Position numbers and translations under genes: made by a program. 64,000 bases of DNA from Ignavibacteriales bacterium. Lineage in GTDB: Bacteria; Bacteroidota; Ignavibacteria; Ignavibacteriales; Ignavibacteriaceae. The notes below the pieces were generated by a model. It did no database searches. It worked only from the letters and a program-made list of their open reading frames with translations, and was not told the origin of the DNA. This document shows, one piece after another, positions 8,469-17,466 of the stretch. The stretch's first letter is position 1. Every line of letters begins with the position of its first letter. The DNA is taken from positions 23,145-87,144 of the forward strand of contig DPRR01000023.1 of NCBI GenBank assembly GCA_003538625.1, in the 5' to 3' direction.

Positions 8469-10094
8469 TTATTCTTTAACATTTTTTAAAACTGTATTTT
8501 CTATTTTCCCTGAAGAGTATAAATTTGGATAATCGAGTGTGTAATGTAAGCCTCTGCTCTCTTTTCTCATTTTTGCTGATTTAATTATTGTATGGGAGCA
8601 CGTTATTAAATTTCTTAGCTCAAGAATTTCTTTAAATACCCTGGTTTTCTTGTATAATTCTTCTGTCTCATTATAAATATTGTGGATCCTTTTTGCGGCT
8701 CTTTCTAATCTAAGATCCGAACGAACGATTCCAACATAATCCCACATTGTTTGTTTCACCTCATTAAAACTGTGTGTTATCAGTACCTTTTCATCATGTG
8801 ATAACGTACCTGAGTCATCCCAATCAGATAGTTCTGGAATTTTGATATCACTTCCATTTATGTGCTCTTTAATGGTACCTGCGCATCTGAATGCATAGAC
8901 AAGTGCTTCCAAAAGTGAGTTACTAGCTAATCTATTAGCACCATGAACACCAGTCATTGTAACTTCCCCGCTTGCATACAAACCATTTAGTGAAGTTTGT
9001 CCTCTTAAATTAACTACAATTCCTCCACAAGCATAGTGAGCTGCGGGAACAACAGGAATAAAATCTTTAGTTATATCAATTCCGTGTTTTAAACAAGTTG
9101 TGTAAATATTAGGAAAGTGATGAATAATATCTTGTGACTTTTTATGCGTCAAATCCAAATAAACACACTCATCTCCGCGTTTTTTCAATTCACTATCTAT
9201 TGCTCGCGCAACGATATCCCTTGGGGCTAGTTCCTTTCTAGGATCATAATTCATCATGAAAAGATTACCACCTTTTGTACGGAGTAAACCACCAAATCCT
9301 CTCACTGCTTCAGATATCAAAAATGATCTTCCGTCAAAATCTGAATTTGAATTTTTTGTAAAAAACGATGTTGGATGAAATTGTATAAACTCCATATTAG
9401 CAATCTCAACTCCAGCCCTGTAAGCCATTGCAAATCCATCACCAGTGGCAATTAGTGGATTAGTTGTATGAAGGTAAACCTGACCAAGTCCGCCTGTAGC
9501 CAGAACGGTAGCTTTTGCGGTGATTTTGACCACTACATTATTTGAAGTATCCAAGATGTATGCTCCCCAACAGTTTTTATTTTCACCAATTGATTTTGCT
9601 TCATTAAATATATTGTGCTCTGTTAAAAGATCAATAGCAATAGCGTCTTCATAAATTTTAATATTGTTCTTTTCTTCCACAGAATGAATTAATGCCCTCT
9701 CAATCTCCTGTCCGGTTAAATCTTTTGAATGCAAAATTCTGGACATTGAGTGTCCTCCTTCTCTTGCAAGATCAAAACTGTCACCAATTTTAGTAAACTT
9801 TGTTCCAATCTCAATTAAGTCTTTAATTCTTTCCGGACCCTCTTTTACCATTGATTCCACTGCTTCTTTGTCACATAATCCTGCTCCAGCAATTAGAGTA
9901 TCTGCAACATGTTTTTCGAAAGAATCTTTTGGATCAATTACAGAAGCAATCCCCCCTTGAGCATAATTTGTGTTTGATTCTGCTTTATTTTTCTTTGTCA
10001 CAAGAACAACATCAGCATACTCGGAGATTTTAAGAGCTGCAAATAAACCTGCAATTCCACTTCCGATGACAAGTACATCTGTTTTAATAGACAT
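8469..10094 (-). CDS. nadB: L-aspartate oxidase (541 aa)
   Basis: NadB oxidises L-aspartate to iminoaspartate with FAD, the first step of de novo NAD synthesis. The dinucleotide-binding motif VLVIGSGIAGLFAAL is at residues 7-21, with NTNYAQGGIASV following. The fumarate-reductase-like active-site region contains HPTSFF, RGFGG and LAPRDIVARAI, and HGANRLASNSLLEALVY marks the FAD C-terminal part. The helical C-terminal domain starts near residue 430. Length is normal for NadB. NadA and NadC are not in the window. Confidence 0.95.
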   Translation of the reverse strand: MSIKTDVLVIGSGIAGLFAALKISEYADVVLVTKKNKAESNTNYAQGGIASVIDPKDSFEKHVADTLIAGAGLCDKEAVESMVKEGPERIKDLIEIGTKFTKIGDSFDLAREGGHSMSRILHSKDLTGQEIERALIHSVEEKNNIKIYEDAIAIDLLTEHNIFNEAKSIGENKNCWGAYILDTSNNVVVKITAKATVLATGGLGQVYLHTTNPLIATGDGFAMAYRAGVEIANMEFIQFHPTSFFTKNSNSDFDGRSFLISEAVRGFGGLLRTKGGNLFMMNYDPRKELAPRDIVARAIDSELKKRGDECVYLDLTHKKSQDIIHHFPNIYTTCLKHGIDITKDFIPVVPAAHYACGGIVVNLRGQTSLNGLYASGEVTMTGVHGANRLASNSLLEALVYAFRCAGTIKEHINGSDIKIPELSDWDDSGTLSHDEKVLITHSFNEVKQTMWDYVGIVRSDLRLERAAKRIHNIYNETEELYKKTRVFKEILELRNLITCSHTIIKSAKMRKESRGLHYTLDYPNLYSSGKIENTVLKNVKE

Positions 10095-10160
10095 TTTAAT
10101 TCCGGTATTATTTATAAAGGATGGATTAAAATAATTAAATAACTGAAATAAAAAACAGGA

Positions 10161-10874
10161 TTAAATTATAAATATAAATTTTGTTGAGATTAGAAGTACA
10201 GAAAACCAGATAAAACCCAATGCGATCGAAATTAAAATAGAATACAATCGGGCGGAAGTTATAATAAAATTAACTCGATATATCAGGTAAAATGACCAGA
10301 GAATACATATAAACTCAAATCCGATTAATATATAAGTTATTAATGGTTTAATCTGAAAAGGGAAAGGATTGTTAGAAAAAATATCCGCTCCAAGTACGAC
10401 CAGTTCTACCGGAAAAATAAATACAAGAGCAAATAAATACGGAACAAATGAATAAGAGGTTGTTGAATAAATATCCTTAAATCTTAATTGAAACTTTTGT
10501 TTTTTGTAAACACTTTTTTGTACTAACGAAAAAATATTTAACAACAAAAAAGTAATAATTAATATTAATCCCAGACTTAACATGAATGAGGATGAAACAC
10601 CATTTAACCCCAATTGCGGTACTGAAAAAAATCTTGCAATTATTAAATTTTTTACTGCGATCAAAAAAGTTAATATCAGAATAAAATTTTTATGTTCGGC
10701 AAATAGTATCAGTCTAAAAGCTTTTGAAGGTTCTTCAATGATCAATTGAATTGTATTCCACAGATCAATATTTACAACTCGTTCTCTTAGATATGATTTA
10801 CATTCTTCACAGATGCTTTTGTAAACGGGATTTAGATGATTACATTTTTTACATTTTGAATGTTCAAATAGCAT
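10161..10874 (-). CDS. Zinc-ribbon plus Yip1-type membrane protein (237 aa)
   Basis: The N-terminus has two CxxC pairs, CKKCNHLNP and CEECKSYL (residues 8-33), a zinc ribbon. About five hydrophobic segments follow between residues 60 and 237, matching the Yip1 domain layout. These proteins are of unknown function in bacteria. It begins 12 bp after the DUF5683 gene on the same strand, so both are probably co-transcribed with parB-parA. Confidence 0.75.
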   Translation of the reverse strand: MLFEHSKCKKCNHLNPVYKSICEECKSYLRERVVNIDLWNTIQLIIEEPSKAFRLILFAEHKNFILILTFLIAVKNLIIARFFSVPQLGLNGVSSSFMLSLGLILIITFLLLNIFSLVQKSVYKKQKFQLRFKDIYSTTSYSFVPYLFALVFIFPVELVVLGADIFSNNPFPFQIKPLITYILIGFEFICILWSFYLIYRVNFIITSARLYSILISIALGFIWFSVLLISTKFIFII

Positions 10875-10886
10875 ATGGATTAGCTC

Positions 10887-11393
10887 TTAAAAATTTACCC
10901 TTACATTTAACATTTTTGTACCTGTTAAATTGTTTTCGCTAACATTAAAATCAAATAGTTGTGCGTCAACATACGCATCAACAAGGTTTAGGAAATATGT
11001 TAACACTATATAAATCGCGAACTCATCACGTTGATCTCTATAAAAATTTCTATATTCTAGATTAAGTGATTCGCCATTTTGCACATATAAATCTTTATAA
11101 TTTAAATAATTATTATTATTGTCTATCCAGGCATATACAAACCAACCCATAATTCCCCAAATTACCGGTGCTTTCCAGTAAGATTCATTATATATCTGAC
11201 CCCAACCCGGAACTATTAGACTTCTTGCAACGGCTCCCCACGGAGACTTTTGCATAATAAAAATATTAGAATTTACGGAGTTTGTATCTTGAATTGCAGT
11301 GGTATCCTGCTGCGAGAATCCACTGTAATTTAGTAGTAATAAGAGGATAAAACTTTTAATTGTATTTACTGTTAATGATTTCAAAAAGTTCAA
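10887..11393 (-). CDS. DUF5683-type membrane protein (168 aa)
   Basis: A signal-like N-terminus (SFILLLLLNYSGFSQQD) is followed by WGAVARSLIVPGWGQIYNES and a second hydrophobic stretch WGIMGWFVYAWI, the pattern I associate with DUF5683 proteins of Bacteroidota. Its ATG lies inside the end of parB, a 38-bp overlap. That is long for coupling, but no in-frame ATG starts later before the signal peptide. Function unknown; the constant company of parAB suggests an envelope or division link, which is inference. Confidence 0.75.
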   Translation of the reverse strand: MNFLKSLTVNTIKSFILLLLLNYSGFSQQDTTAIQDTNSVNSNIFIMQKSPWGAVARSLIVPGWGQIYNESYWKAPVIWGIMGWFVYAWIDNNNNYLNYKDLYVQNGESLNLEYRNFYRDQRDEFAIYIVLTYFLNLVDAYVDAQLFDFNVSENNLTGTKMLNVRVNF

Positions 11394-12303
11394 ACAATCT
11401 TTCTAGTTCATCGTTTGAGAAAAATTCTATTATTATTTCACCACCACCGTTTTTATTTTGTGTGCATCGCACCTTAGTACCAAATATCTTTCTTAATTTA
11501 TCTTCTACATCGCTAAGGTTAGAGTCATTTGTTTTTTTAGTCTTTATACTAAAAGATTTTTTACTGGGAATACCTTCGCTAATAAGTTTTTTTGTAAGAT
11601 ATTCTACTTTTCTTACAGACAAATTATCTGCTAATATTCTTTCTAAAGCATACAACTGTAAATCTTCACCTGGTAAATTAATTAATGCTCTTGCATGTCC
11701 TGCTGATATACTTTCATCGACCAGGCAAAGCTGAATTTTTTCTGGCAGTTTAAGTAATCTGATAGAGTTAGCTATTGTCGTTCTATCCTTACCGACTTTA
11801 TCAGCTATTTGTTCTTGAGTAAGATGACATTCATCCATTAATCTTTTGTAAGCTCTGCTAACTTCTATTGGATTTAAAGTTTCTCTTTGAATATTTTCTA
11901 TCAAAGCAAGGGCTAACATTATTTCGTCAGAATCGACTTTTATTATATAAGCCGGAATCTCTTTATAACCGATCTCAGTATAAGCTCTTAATCTTCGTTC
12001 ACCTGATACTAGCTGATACTGATTACCTGCGATTCTTCTTACTGTAATTGGCTGGATTAATCCATTTGCAATAATTGATTTTTTTAATTCAGCTAATGTG
12101 TCCGGATCGAAATTGACCCTGGGTTGAAAGGGATTTGGCGATATAAAATCTGTAGCAATCTTTGCAAGAACATCAACCTGTTTGCCATCATCAAATTGGA
12201 TGTTATTATAGTCCTGAGATTTTTGTTCTTCAACTTCATTAAATCTGTTTGGATTGATTAACGCATCCAATCCTCTTCCTAAACTTGATTTCATTTTACT
12301 CAT
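11356..12303 (-). CDS. parB: Chromosome-partitioning protein ParB (315 aa)
   Basis: ParB is the CTP-binding DNA clamp that loads at parS and drives origin segregation with ParA. The start MSKMKSSLGRGLDALI is typical of chromosomal ParB. The CTP-binding ParB/Srx domain has GLIQPITVRR and GERRLRAYTEIG (residues ~85-120). The HTH with LTQEQIADKVGKDRTTIANSIRLL is at ~165-190, and SAGHARALINL follows. A dimerisation segment closes the protein. It lies 4 bp after parA. I did not see a perfect parS site in this window. Confidence 0.95.
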   Translation of the reverse strand: MSKMKSSLGRGLDALINPNRFNEVEEQKSQDYNNIQFDDGKQVDVLAKIATDFISPNPFQPRVNFDPDTLAELKKSIIANGLIQPITVRRIAGNQYQLVSGERRLRAYTEIGYKEIPAYIIKVDSDEIMLALALIENIQRETLNPIEVSRAYKRLMDECHLTQEQIADKVGKDRTTIANSIRLLKLPEKIQLCLVDESISAGHARALINLPGEDLQLYALERILADNLSVRKVEYLTKKLISEGIPSKKSFSIKTKKTNDSNLSDVEDKLRKIFGTKVRCTQNKNGGGEIIIEFFSNDELERLFELFEIINSKYN

Positions 12304-12307
12304 ATCA

Positions 12308-13081
12308 TTAGTTTTTTAAAATACCTGAATTTTTTTCCAGCAGCTCTGCAGCTAATGCCATGTAGTTTTGTGCACCGCTTGATATTGCATCATAAAGTAT
12401 TATGGGTTTACCGTAACTGGGTGCCTCCGAAATCCTTACATTTCTATTTATTACGGTATTGTAAACTTTATCACCAAAATATTTTCTAACTTCTTCTGCA
12501 ACCTGGTGGGATAATCTTAACCGCGTATCGAACATTGTGAGTAGTACACCTTCAATAGCTAAATCTTTGTTAAAATGTTTTTTTACAATATTAATCGTGT
12601 TAAGCAGTTGTCCTAAGCCTTCTAAAGCAAAATACTCGCACTGAACAGGTATTAATACAGAGTTAGATGCGGTCAGTGAATTTAGAGTAAGCAATCCTAA
12701 TGAAGGCGGACAATCAATTAAGATGTAGTCATAAGTGTTGTTAACTTCTGCAAGTGCGTTGCGTAAAAGACTTTCACGATTTTCAATATCAACCATTTCT
12801 ATTTCTGCTCCAACAAGATTGATATTAGAAGGCAGCATATCAAGATACGGCATAAATGTGTTGATAATAACTTCTTTAATGTTTTTGGATCCGACGAGAA
12901 CTTCATAAACTGAAGGAGTTTGATTAGTTACACTTAATCCGGAAGATGAATTTGATTGAGGGTCAATATCCACTAATAAAGTTCGTTTTTCAGCAGCGGC
13001 AAGCAATGAAGATAAATTTATCGTAGTGGTAGTTTTACCTACTCCGCCTTTCTGATTTGCTATAGAAATTATTTTTGCCAT
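12308..13081 (-). CDS. parA: Chromosome-partitioning ATPase ParA/Soj (257 aa)
   Basis: ParA is a deviant-Walker ATPase that binds DNA non-specifically and forms the gradient for ParB complexes. The start MAKIISIANQKGGVGKTTTT (deviant Walker A with signature Lys) fixes the ATG at 13081. An earlier in-frame ATG at 13141 adds 20 hydrophobic residues not found in the family, and was rejected. Walker B is YDYILIDCPPSLGLLT. Length is typical. The start has no strong Shine-Dalgarno, as in many genes of this group. Confidence 0.95.
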   Translation of the reverse strand: MAKIISIANQKGGVGKTTTTINLSSLLAAAEKRTLLVDIDPQSNSSSGLSVTNQTPSVYEVLVGSKNIKEVIINTFMPYLDMLPSNINLVGAEIEMVDIENRESLLRNALAEVNNTYDYILIDCPPSLGLLTLNSLTASNSVLIPVQCEYFALEGLGQLLNTINIVKKHFNKDLAIEGVLLTMFDTRLRLSHQVAEEVRKYFGDKVYNTVINRNVRISEAPSYGKPIILYDAISSGAQNYMALAAELLEKNSGILKN

Positions 13082-13265
13082 TAAAATAGAATTATAAAAA
13101 TTGAGTTTAAAGATAATTGAATGTAAGCTATATAGAAACAATTAAAAAACACTTTTAAAAAATTACTTTTACCAAATTAAACAGTAATTCCTGATTCGTA
13201 TTACCAGGTTTTTGAGGAAATTGAGTCAAAGATAAAAATATTTTCTCCTTATGTTAGTTCAAAAA

Positions 13266-13943
13266 TTAAATTTCTATTTCCTCCCCAAAAGATAATATTT
13301 TACAGATTTTCCCTATTCCTTCTACCCTTTTTTTAAATTCATTTGGATCAGTATTTATAACAGGAAAAGTATTATAATGTATTGGAATTGCAGTTTTAGG
13401 ATTCGCCAATTCAACTGCTTTAACAGCATCCGTAATACCCATCGTATAATTATCACCTATAGGAAGCAGCATATAATCAATAGGATTCATTTCACCAATT
13501 AATTTCATATCATAAAAAAGTCCGGTATCACCGGTATGATAAATTGTTTTCCCTTCAATCGTTATCAGCACACCGGAAGCCTCGCCGGTATATTGATTAT
13601 CGGGGGAGAGTGAACCGTGGTGAGCGATTGTAAATTTTACTCTTCCAAATTCAAAATTATGTGATCCGCCGATATGCATATTATGGGCGTTAAGTCCTTT
13701 TGATTTAACCCATTCTGCTAATTCATTAACGCAAATAAAAAGTGAGTTGCATCGCTTGCCAATCTTTAATCCGTCACCAACATGATCTCCATGCCCATGA
13801 GTAAATATTATGTACTTTGCATCAACATCTTTAGATTTTACAGGACTTACCGGATTACCATCAAGAAAAGGGTCAATTAAAATTTTTATTCCATTTTTAG
13901 TAGTCAGTTGAAAGGCTGAATGGCCAAAATATTTAAGTTTCAT
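13266..13943 (-). CDS. Metal-dependent hydrolase, MBL fold, UPF0173 type (225 aa)
   Basis: The metal site motif THGHGDHVGDG (near residue 48) is the HxHxDH of the metallo-beta-lactamase fold. HHGSLSPDN and IYHTGDTGLFYDM supply later ligands, and IPIHYNTFPVINTDP closes the site. The sequence and the 225-aa length match UPF0173 (YtkL-like) hydrolases, whose substrate is not known. It sits 16 bp before the CHAD gene on the same strand. Confidence 0.88.
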   Translation of the reverse strand: MKLKYFGHSAFQLTTKNGIKILIDPFLDGNPVSPVKSKDVDAKYIIFTHGHGDHVGDGLKIGKRCNSLFICVNELAEWVKSKGLNAHNMHIGGSHNFEFGRVKFTIAHHGSLSPDNQYTGEASGVLITIEGKTIYHTGDTGLFYDMKLIGEMNPIDYMLLPIGDNYTMGITDAVKAVELANPKTAIPIHYNTFPVINTDPNEFKKRVEGIGKICKILSFGEEIEI

Positions 13944-13959
13944 TCTTGTGTCTCCTCTG

Positions 13960-14415
13960 TTAAACTAATTGCTTTAAGAAATCTTTGAGTACTTTGCTCA
14001 AAGTAAAACTCATTAATTCCAACTTAAATTTTTCTTCCAAAAGAATTTTCTTATCCACAGCTTTGTTGATGATTTCAGAATCAATTTTAACATTATTTTC
14101 ACTTACAAGAGCATCAAAATTTTCAATAGTAATGTCAACATCCCGCACGCTGCCAGAAAGATCCTGAAGCAATTGAACTTTGTTGTAAAACTTAATAAAT
14201 ATCTTTTTATCGTAGCATACAATAAACAATTCCATTGAATAGCGGACGCGTCTTAATGCAATTCTAACGTCATGCAAATTTTCAACCGTAAGATTTTTAA
14301 AATAAGATTGGGTATAATTCAATAAACTGTCTATACGGTTCCTCAATATCAGGTTAGCTGATTTTTTAAACTGTTTTGAATCCTTTAATTTTTCTATTTC
14401 CCATTTGCGTTTCAT
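13960..14415 (-). CDS. CHAD-domain protein, short (151 aa)
   Basis: The motif VENLHDVRIALRRVRYSMELF (in the middle of the protein) is the signature of the CHAD helical domain, with its conserved His and basic residues proposed or shown to bind polyphosphate. At about 150 residues it is half the usual CHAD length (~280), so it carries only one of the two helical halves. No CYTH triphosphatase is adjacent. Neighbours are an MBL hydrolase and a glycosyltransferase. Confidence 0.8.
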   Translation of the reverse strand: MKRKWEIEKLKDSKQFKKSANLILRNRIDSLLNYTQSYFKNLTVENLHDVRIALRRVRYSMELFIVCYDKKIFIKFYNKVQLLQDLSGSVRDVDITIENFDALVSENNVKIDSEIINKAVDKKILLEEKFKLELMSFTLSKVLKDFLKQLV

Positions 14416-14422
14416 ACTTATC

Positions 14423-15094
14423 TTATCTAAATAATATTTTTACAAATCCCGAAATCGCTTTAAAAGAATTCATCTTACTTTTTTCATCGCCGTATATTGT
14501 TGAGATATTCGTAAAGCCAATCCTAAAACCGGCTCTTGCAGCATATATTATCATTTCACTTTCAGCTTCATATCCAAATGAATGCGATTTTACTTTTTTA
14601 ATAACCCTTGATCTATAAGCCCGGAAACCGCACTGGCTGTCCAAAATCTTCTGCCCGGTTTTTATCGATAGCAACCTGGAAGTAATTGTATTACTAATAA
14701 CGCGTTGTATCGGCATAATTTTAATATCGTTAAGTCTATTGCCAATCACAATATCATATTCTGCTGCTTTAGATAAAAAATCCGGAATGAATTCGGGATT
14801 ATGCTGCTTGTCTGCATCAAGAGTAATTATTATATCAAAGCCTTGAACAATTGCTTCATCAAATCCGGATTGAAGCGCATATCCTTTACCGTAATTCCTA
14901 TCAAGAGAAATTAGCTGGACCCGATCAAAATAATTAATTTTTTTAGTTGAATTGTCGGTAGAGCCATCATCAACAGCAAAAACTTTATCAACATATTCCA
15001 GTGTTTCTGTAACTACATCTGTTAAAAAATCTTCTTCATTATAAAAAGGAATAATTGCACATACTTTAATTTCTTGATTTAAGTTGTTCAACAA
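14423..15094 (-). CDS. Family 2 glycosyltransferase, DPM-synthase type (223 aa)
   Basis: The GT-A fold begins with VCAIIPFYNEEDFLTDVV, then AVDDGSTDNS, and the metal-binding DxD-like IITLDADKQHNPE. DSQCGFRAYRS is the family's later motif. It lacks C-terminal membrane helices, so it is a soluble dolichol- or polyprenol-phosphate sugar transferase type, or a lipid glycosylation enzyme. The start overlaps the end of cdaA by 29 bp, an unusually long overlap. Donor and acceptor are unknown. Confidence 0.85.
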   Translation of the reverse strand: MLNNLNQEIKVCAIIPFYNEEDFLTDVVTETLEYVDKVFAVDDGSTDNSTKKINYFDRVQLISLDRNYGKGYALQSGFDEAIVQGFDIIITLDADKQHNPEFIPDFLSKAAEYDIVIGNRLNDIKIMPIQRVISNTITSRLLSIKTGQKILDSQCGFRAYRSRVIKKVKSHSFGYEAESEMIIYAARAGFRIGFTNISTIYGDEKSKMNSFKAISGFVKILFR

Positions 15095-15884
15095 AACCTT
15101 TCCATCCTTTTTTCTCGGGGCCTTTTAATGATTTATTTAAAATCCGTTTCAGAGCATCTTTGGATAATCCTTTTGTCAAAACACCATTTTCAGCGATAGA
15201 AATACTTCCTGTTTCTTCGGATACAATCACACTTATTACATCAGCCTGTTCGGATATTCCTAAACCCGAGCGATGCCGCATACCAAGTCCTTCACCATTA
15301 TAAGTTGTTTGTTGTGATAAAGGAAGAGTGCATCTGGCAGCTTCTATAAAATTTTTATTTACAATAACAGCTCCATCGTGTAAAGATGATTTAGGATAAA
15401 AGATAGATGTTAGGAGTGCAACGCTTAGACGCGCATTTAATATTTCTCCTGTTTCCGCAAAACCCCTTATCCCGGATGATTTAATAAGAACTATAATTGC
15501 ACCATGCTGATGTTGAGATAACTGGAAAGCAGCATCAACAATTATATCAGAAACTTCGTGTGATTCTGCTTTAGCAAAAACTTTGAAGAATGGATTACGG
15601 GCTAATAGAACCAATAGTCTTCTTATTTCCGGCTGGAATAAAATCACAAAAGCAATTACCCAAATATCAGTAATTAATCTTAACAACCAGCTAACTGCTC
15701 TAAAGTTAAGAAGTTGAGAAATAAAGCTGACTAAAATTATTACAAGCAATCCAATGAATATTTGAGCAGCAATTGTTCCACGCAGAATCGTATAAAGCTT
15801 ATAAAAGATAAATGATACAATTACGATATCAAGCACATCTGATAACGTAATTGTAAGAAATCCTATTTTGAAAAGATCAATCAT
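15066..15884 (-). CDS. cdaA: Diadenylate cyclase CdaA (272 aa)
   Basis: CdaA condenses two ATP into cyclic di-AMP at the membrane. Three hydrophobic segments occupy residues 1-90. The DAC domain has the signature motifs SSLHDGAVIV (DGA) and MRHRSGLGISEQAD (RHR), then VIVSEETGSISIAENG. Length matches the family. The gene lies next to folP; no cdaR or glmM partner is adjacent. A c-di-AMP phosphodiesterase is not in the window. Confidence 0.95.
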   Translation of the reverse strand: MIDLFKIGFLTITLSDVLDIVIVSFIFYKLYTILRGTIAAQIFIGLLVIILVSFISQLLNFRAVSWLLRLITDIWVIAFVILFQPEIRRLLVLLARNPFFKVFAKAESHEVSDIIVDAAFQLSQHQHGAIIVLIKSSGIRGFAETGEILNARLSVALLTSIFYPKSSLHDGAVIVNKNFIEAARCTLPLSQQTTYNGEGLGMRHRSGLGISEQADVISVIVSEETGSISIAENGVLTKGLSKDALKRILNKSLKGPEKKGWKGFVEQLKSRN

Positions 15885-15890
15885 GAATTA

Positions 15891-16718
15891 TTATAGAATA
15901 TGTGAAACTAATTTAACCATTTGCATACAATATTTAACATTATGTGTTCGAATAATTCTTGCAGATTTTAGGACTGATATGGTTTCCAAAATCACAGTGC
16001 CTACTTCCCTTTCATCTGCCTCAATCCCCAAAATCTTACCTATAAATGATTTTTTTGATAATCCAATTAATACTGGATAACCAAGTGATTGGAATTTTTC
16101 CAGATTCTTTATCAGCGTAAAATTATCTTCTATCCTTTTTCCAAATCCTATACCCGGATCGACAAATAATTTATTAACATTGTTTTCTTTAGTCTTCGTT
16201 ATCTGAACGGATAAATAATCATAAACTTCTTTAATAACATCCTTATAAAAAGGATTTTGCTGCATAGTTTTTGGATTACCCTGTATATGCATAATTACAA
16301 CTCCGGCATCGTACTGCTTAGCTACGTCAATCATACCGTTGTCAAAAGTCAGACCGCTTATATCATTTATTATTTGTGCACCGGAGTTTAACGCTTGTCT
16401 TGCAACTTCACTTTTTGTGGTATCGATAGAAATTATAGCATCTTTTCTTAATTGAGTCAGTTTTTTTATTACCGGTATAGTCCGTCTCAATTCTTCATCT
16501 TCCAATACAGGATCGGAACCTGGTCTGGTTGATTCACCGCCAATATCTATAATCGAAGCACCTTCATCAATTAATTTTAGTCCATGATCAACAGCATCGT
16601 TTACAGAAAAATATTTTCCGCCATCAGAAAAAGAATCAGGTGTAACGTTTACAATTCCCATTATTTTAGGAATGTCAAAACTTAATCTTTGATTTTTAAA
16701 GTTGTAATGATTAATCAA
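15891..16718 (-). CDS. folP: Dihydropteroate synthase (275 aa)
   Basis: FolP joins p-aminobenzoate to hydroxymethyl-dihydropterin pyrophosphate in folate synthesis. It has the signatures IMGIVNVTPDSFSDGGKY (residues ~18-36) and IDIGGESTRPGSDPV, followed by INDISGL and the DPGIGFGK motif. The length is normal. Stop and cdaA start are only 6 bp apart, so folP is the first gene of a folP-cdaA-GT2 transcript. Confidence 0.95.
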   Translation of the reverse strand: MINHYNFKNQRLSFDIPKIMGIVNVTPDSFSDGGKYFSVNDAVDHGLKLIDEGASIIDIGGESTRPGSDPVLEDEELRRTIPVIKKLTQLRKDAIISIDTTKSEVARQALNSGAQIINDISGLTFDNGMIDVAKQYDAGVVIMHIQGNPKTMQQNPFYKDVIKEVYDYLSVQITKTKENNVNKLFVDPGIGFGKRIEDNFTLIKNLEKFQSLGYPVLIGLSKKSFIGKILGIEADEREVGTVILETISVLKSARIIRTHNVKYCMQMVKLVSHIL

Positions 16719-16763
16719 TTTATTTTGAAAACTATTTTGTACAAAAAATAAACATAAATAAAA

Positions 16764-16784
16764 AAAGCGGTTTTAAGCCGCTTT
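16764..16784 (-). terminator. Terminator between rpe and folP
   Basis: AAAGCGG and CCGCTTT arms (16764-16770 and 16778-16784) flank a 7-nt loop. On the minus strand the T run after the stem is long, so it most likely ends the PASTA-rpe transcript. Confidence 0.8.
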
Positions 16785-16809
16785 ATTAAAATTATAAGAT
16801 TCACTTTTA

Positions 16810-17466
16810 TTACTTTGAAATTAAGTTTTTCAGTTCAGTTGCAGCAGCCGAAATATTATCAGAATTAAATATTGAAGATCCCGCAACAAAAACATCGCAG
16901 CCTGCTTTTGAAATTGCACTAATATTTTTTGAACTGATACCGCCATCAACTTCGATCAAAAAATTTGCTTTAAGAGATTTTCTTAATTCAACAGCTTCCT
17001 TAATCCTTCTCTCTGAATTAGAGATAAAACTCTGTCCGCCAAATCCCGGATTAACAGTCATAATTAATAGCAGATCTATATACTCAGCAATATCTACCAA
17101 AGAAGAAACGGGAGTTGATGGATTTATAACTACACCGGCTTTTGCTCCTATTTCTTTAATCCTATTTATTGTCCTGTTAAGATGAATTACTTCTTCAAAA
17201 TGAACCGAAATTATATCCGCTCCGGCATTACGAAAATCTTCTAAAAACAGATCCGGATTTTCAATCATCAAATGGACATCTAATGGAAGCTTTGTACATT
17301 TTTTTACTGCCTTAACAACTACAGGTCCAAATGTAATATTTGGAACAAAATGTCCATCCATTATATCACAATGAATCCAATCAGCACCGCTCATTTCAAC
17401 CAATCTAATTTGCTGGGCAAGATTAGATAAATCTGCAGATAATATTGATGGAGCTAATAGTTTCAT
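16810..17466 (-). CDS. rpe: Ribulose-phosphate 3-epimerase (218 aa)
   Basis: Rpe interconverts ribulose-5-phosphate and xylulose-5-phosphate in the pentose phosphate pathway. LAPSILSADLSNL, WIHCDIMDGHFVPNITFGP, DVHLMIENPD, IMTVNPGFGGQSF and EVDGGISSKN are the full set of family motifs with the metal-binding His/Asp residues. It begins directly after the PASTA gene, with no gap, which is a fixed pair in some related genomes. Confidence 0.97.
   Translation of the reverse strand: MKLLAPSILSADLSNLAQQIRLVEMSGADWIHCDIMDGHFVPNITFGPVVVKAVKKCTKLPLDVHLMIENPDLFLEDFRNAGADIISVHFEEVIHLNRTINRIKEIGAKAGVVINPSTPVSSLVDIAEYIDLLLIMTVNPGFGGQSFISNSERRIKEAVELRKSLKANFLIEVDGGISSKNISAISKAGCDVFVAGSSIFNSDNISAAATELKNLISK

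Noticed and set aside
11356..13081. parS site near parAB
   Set aside because: I looked for the canonical 16-bp palindrome TGTTTCACGTGAAACA and did not see it.
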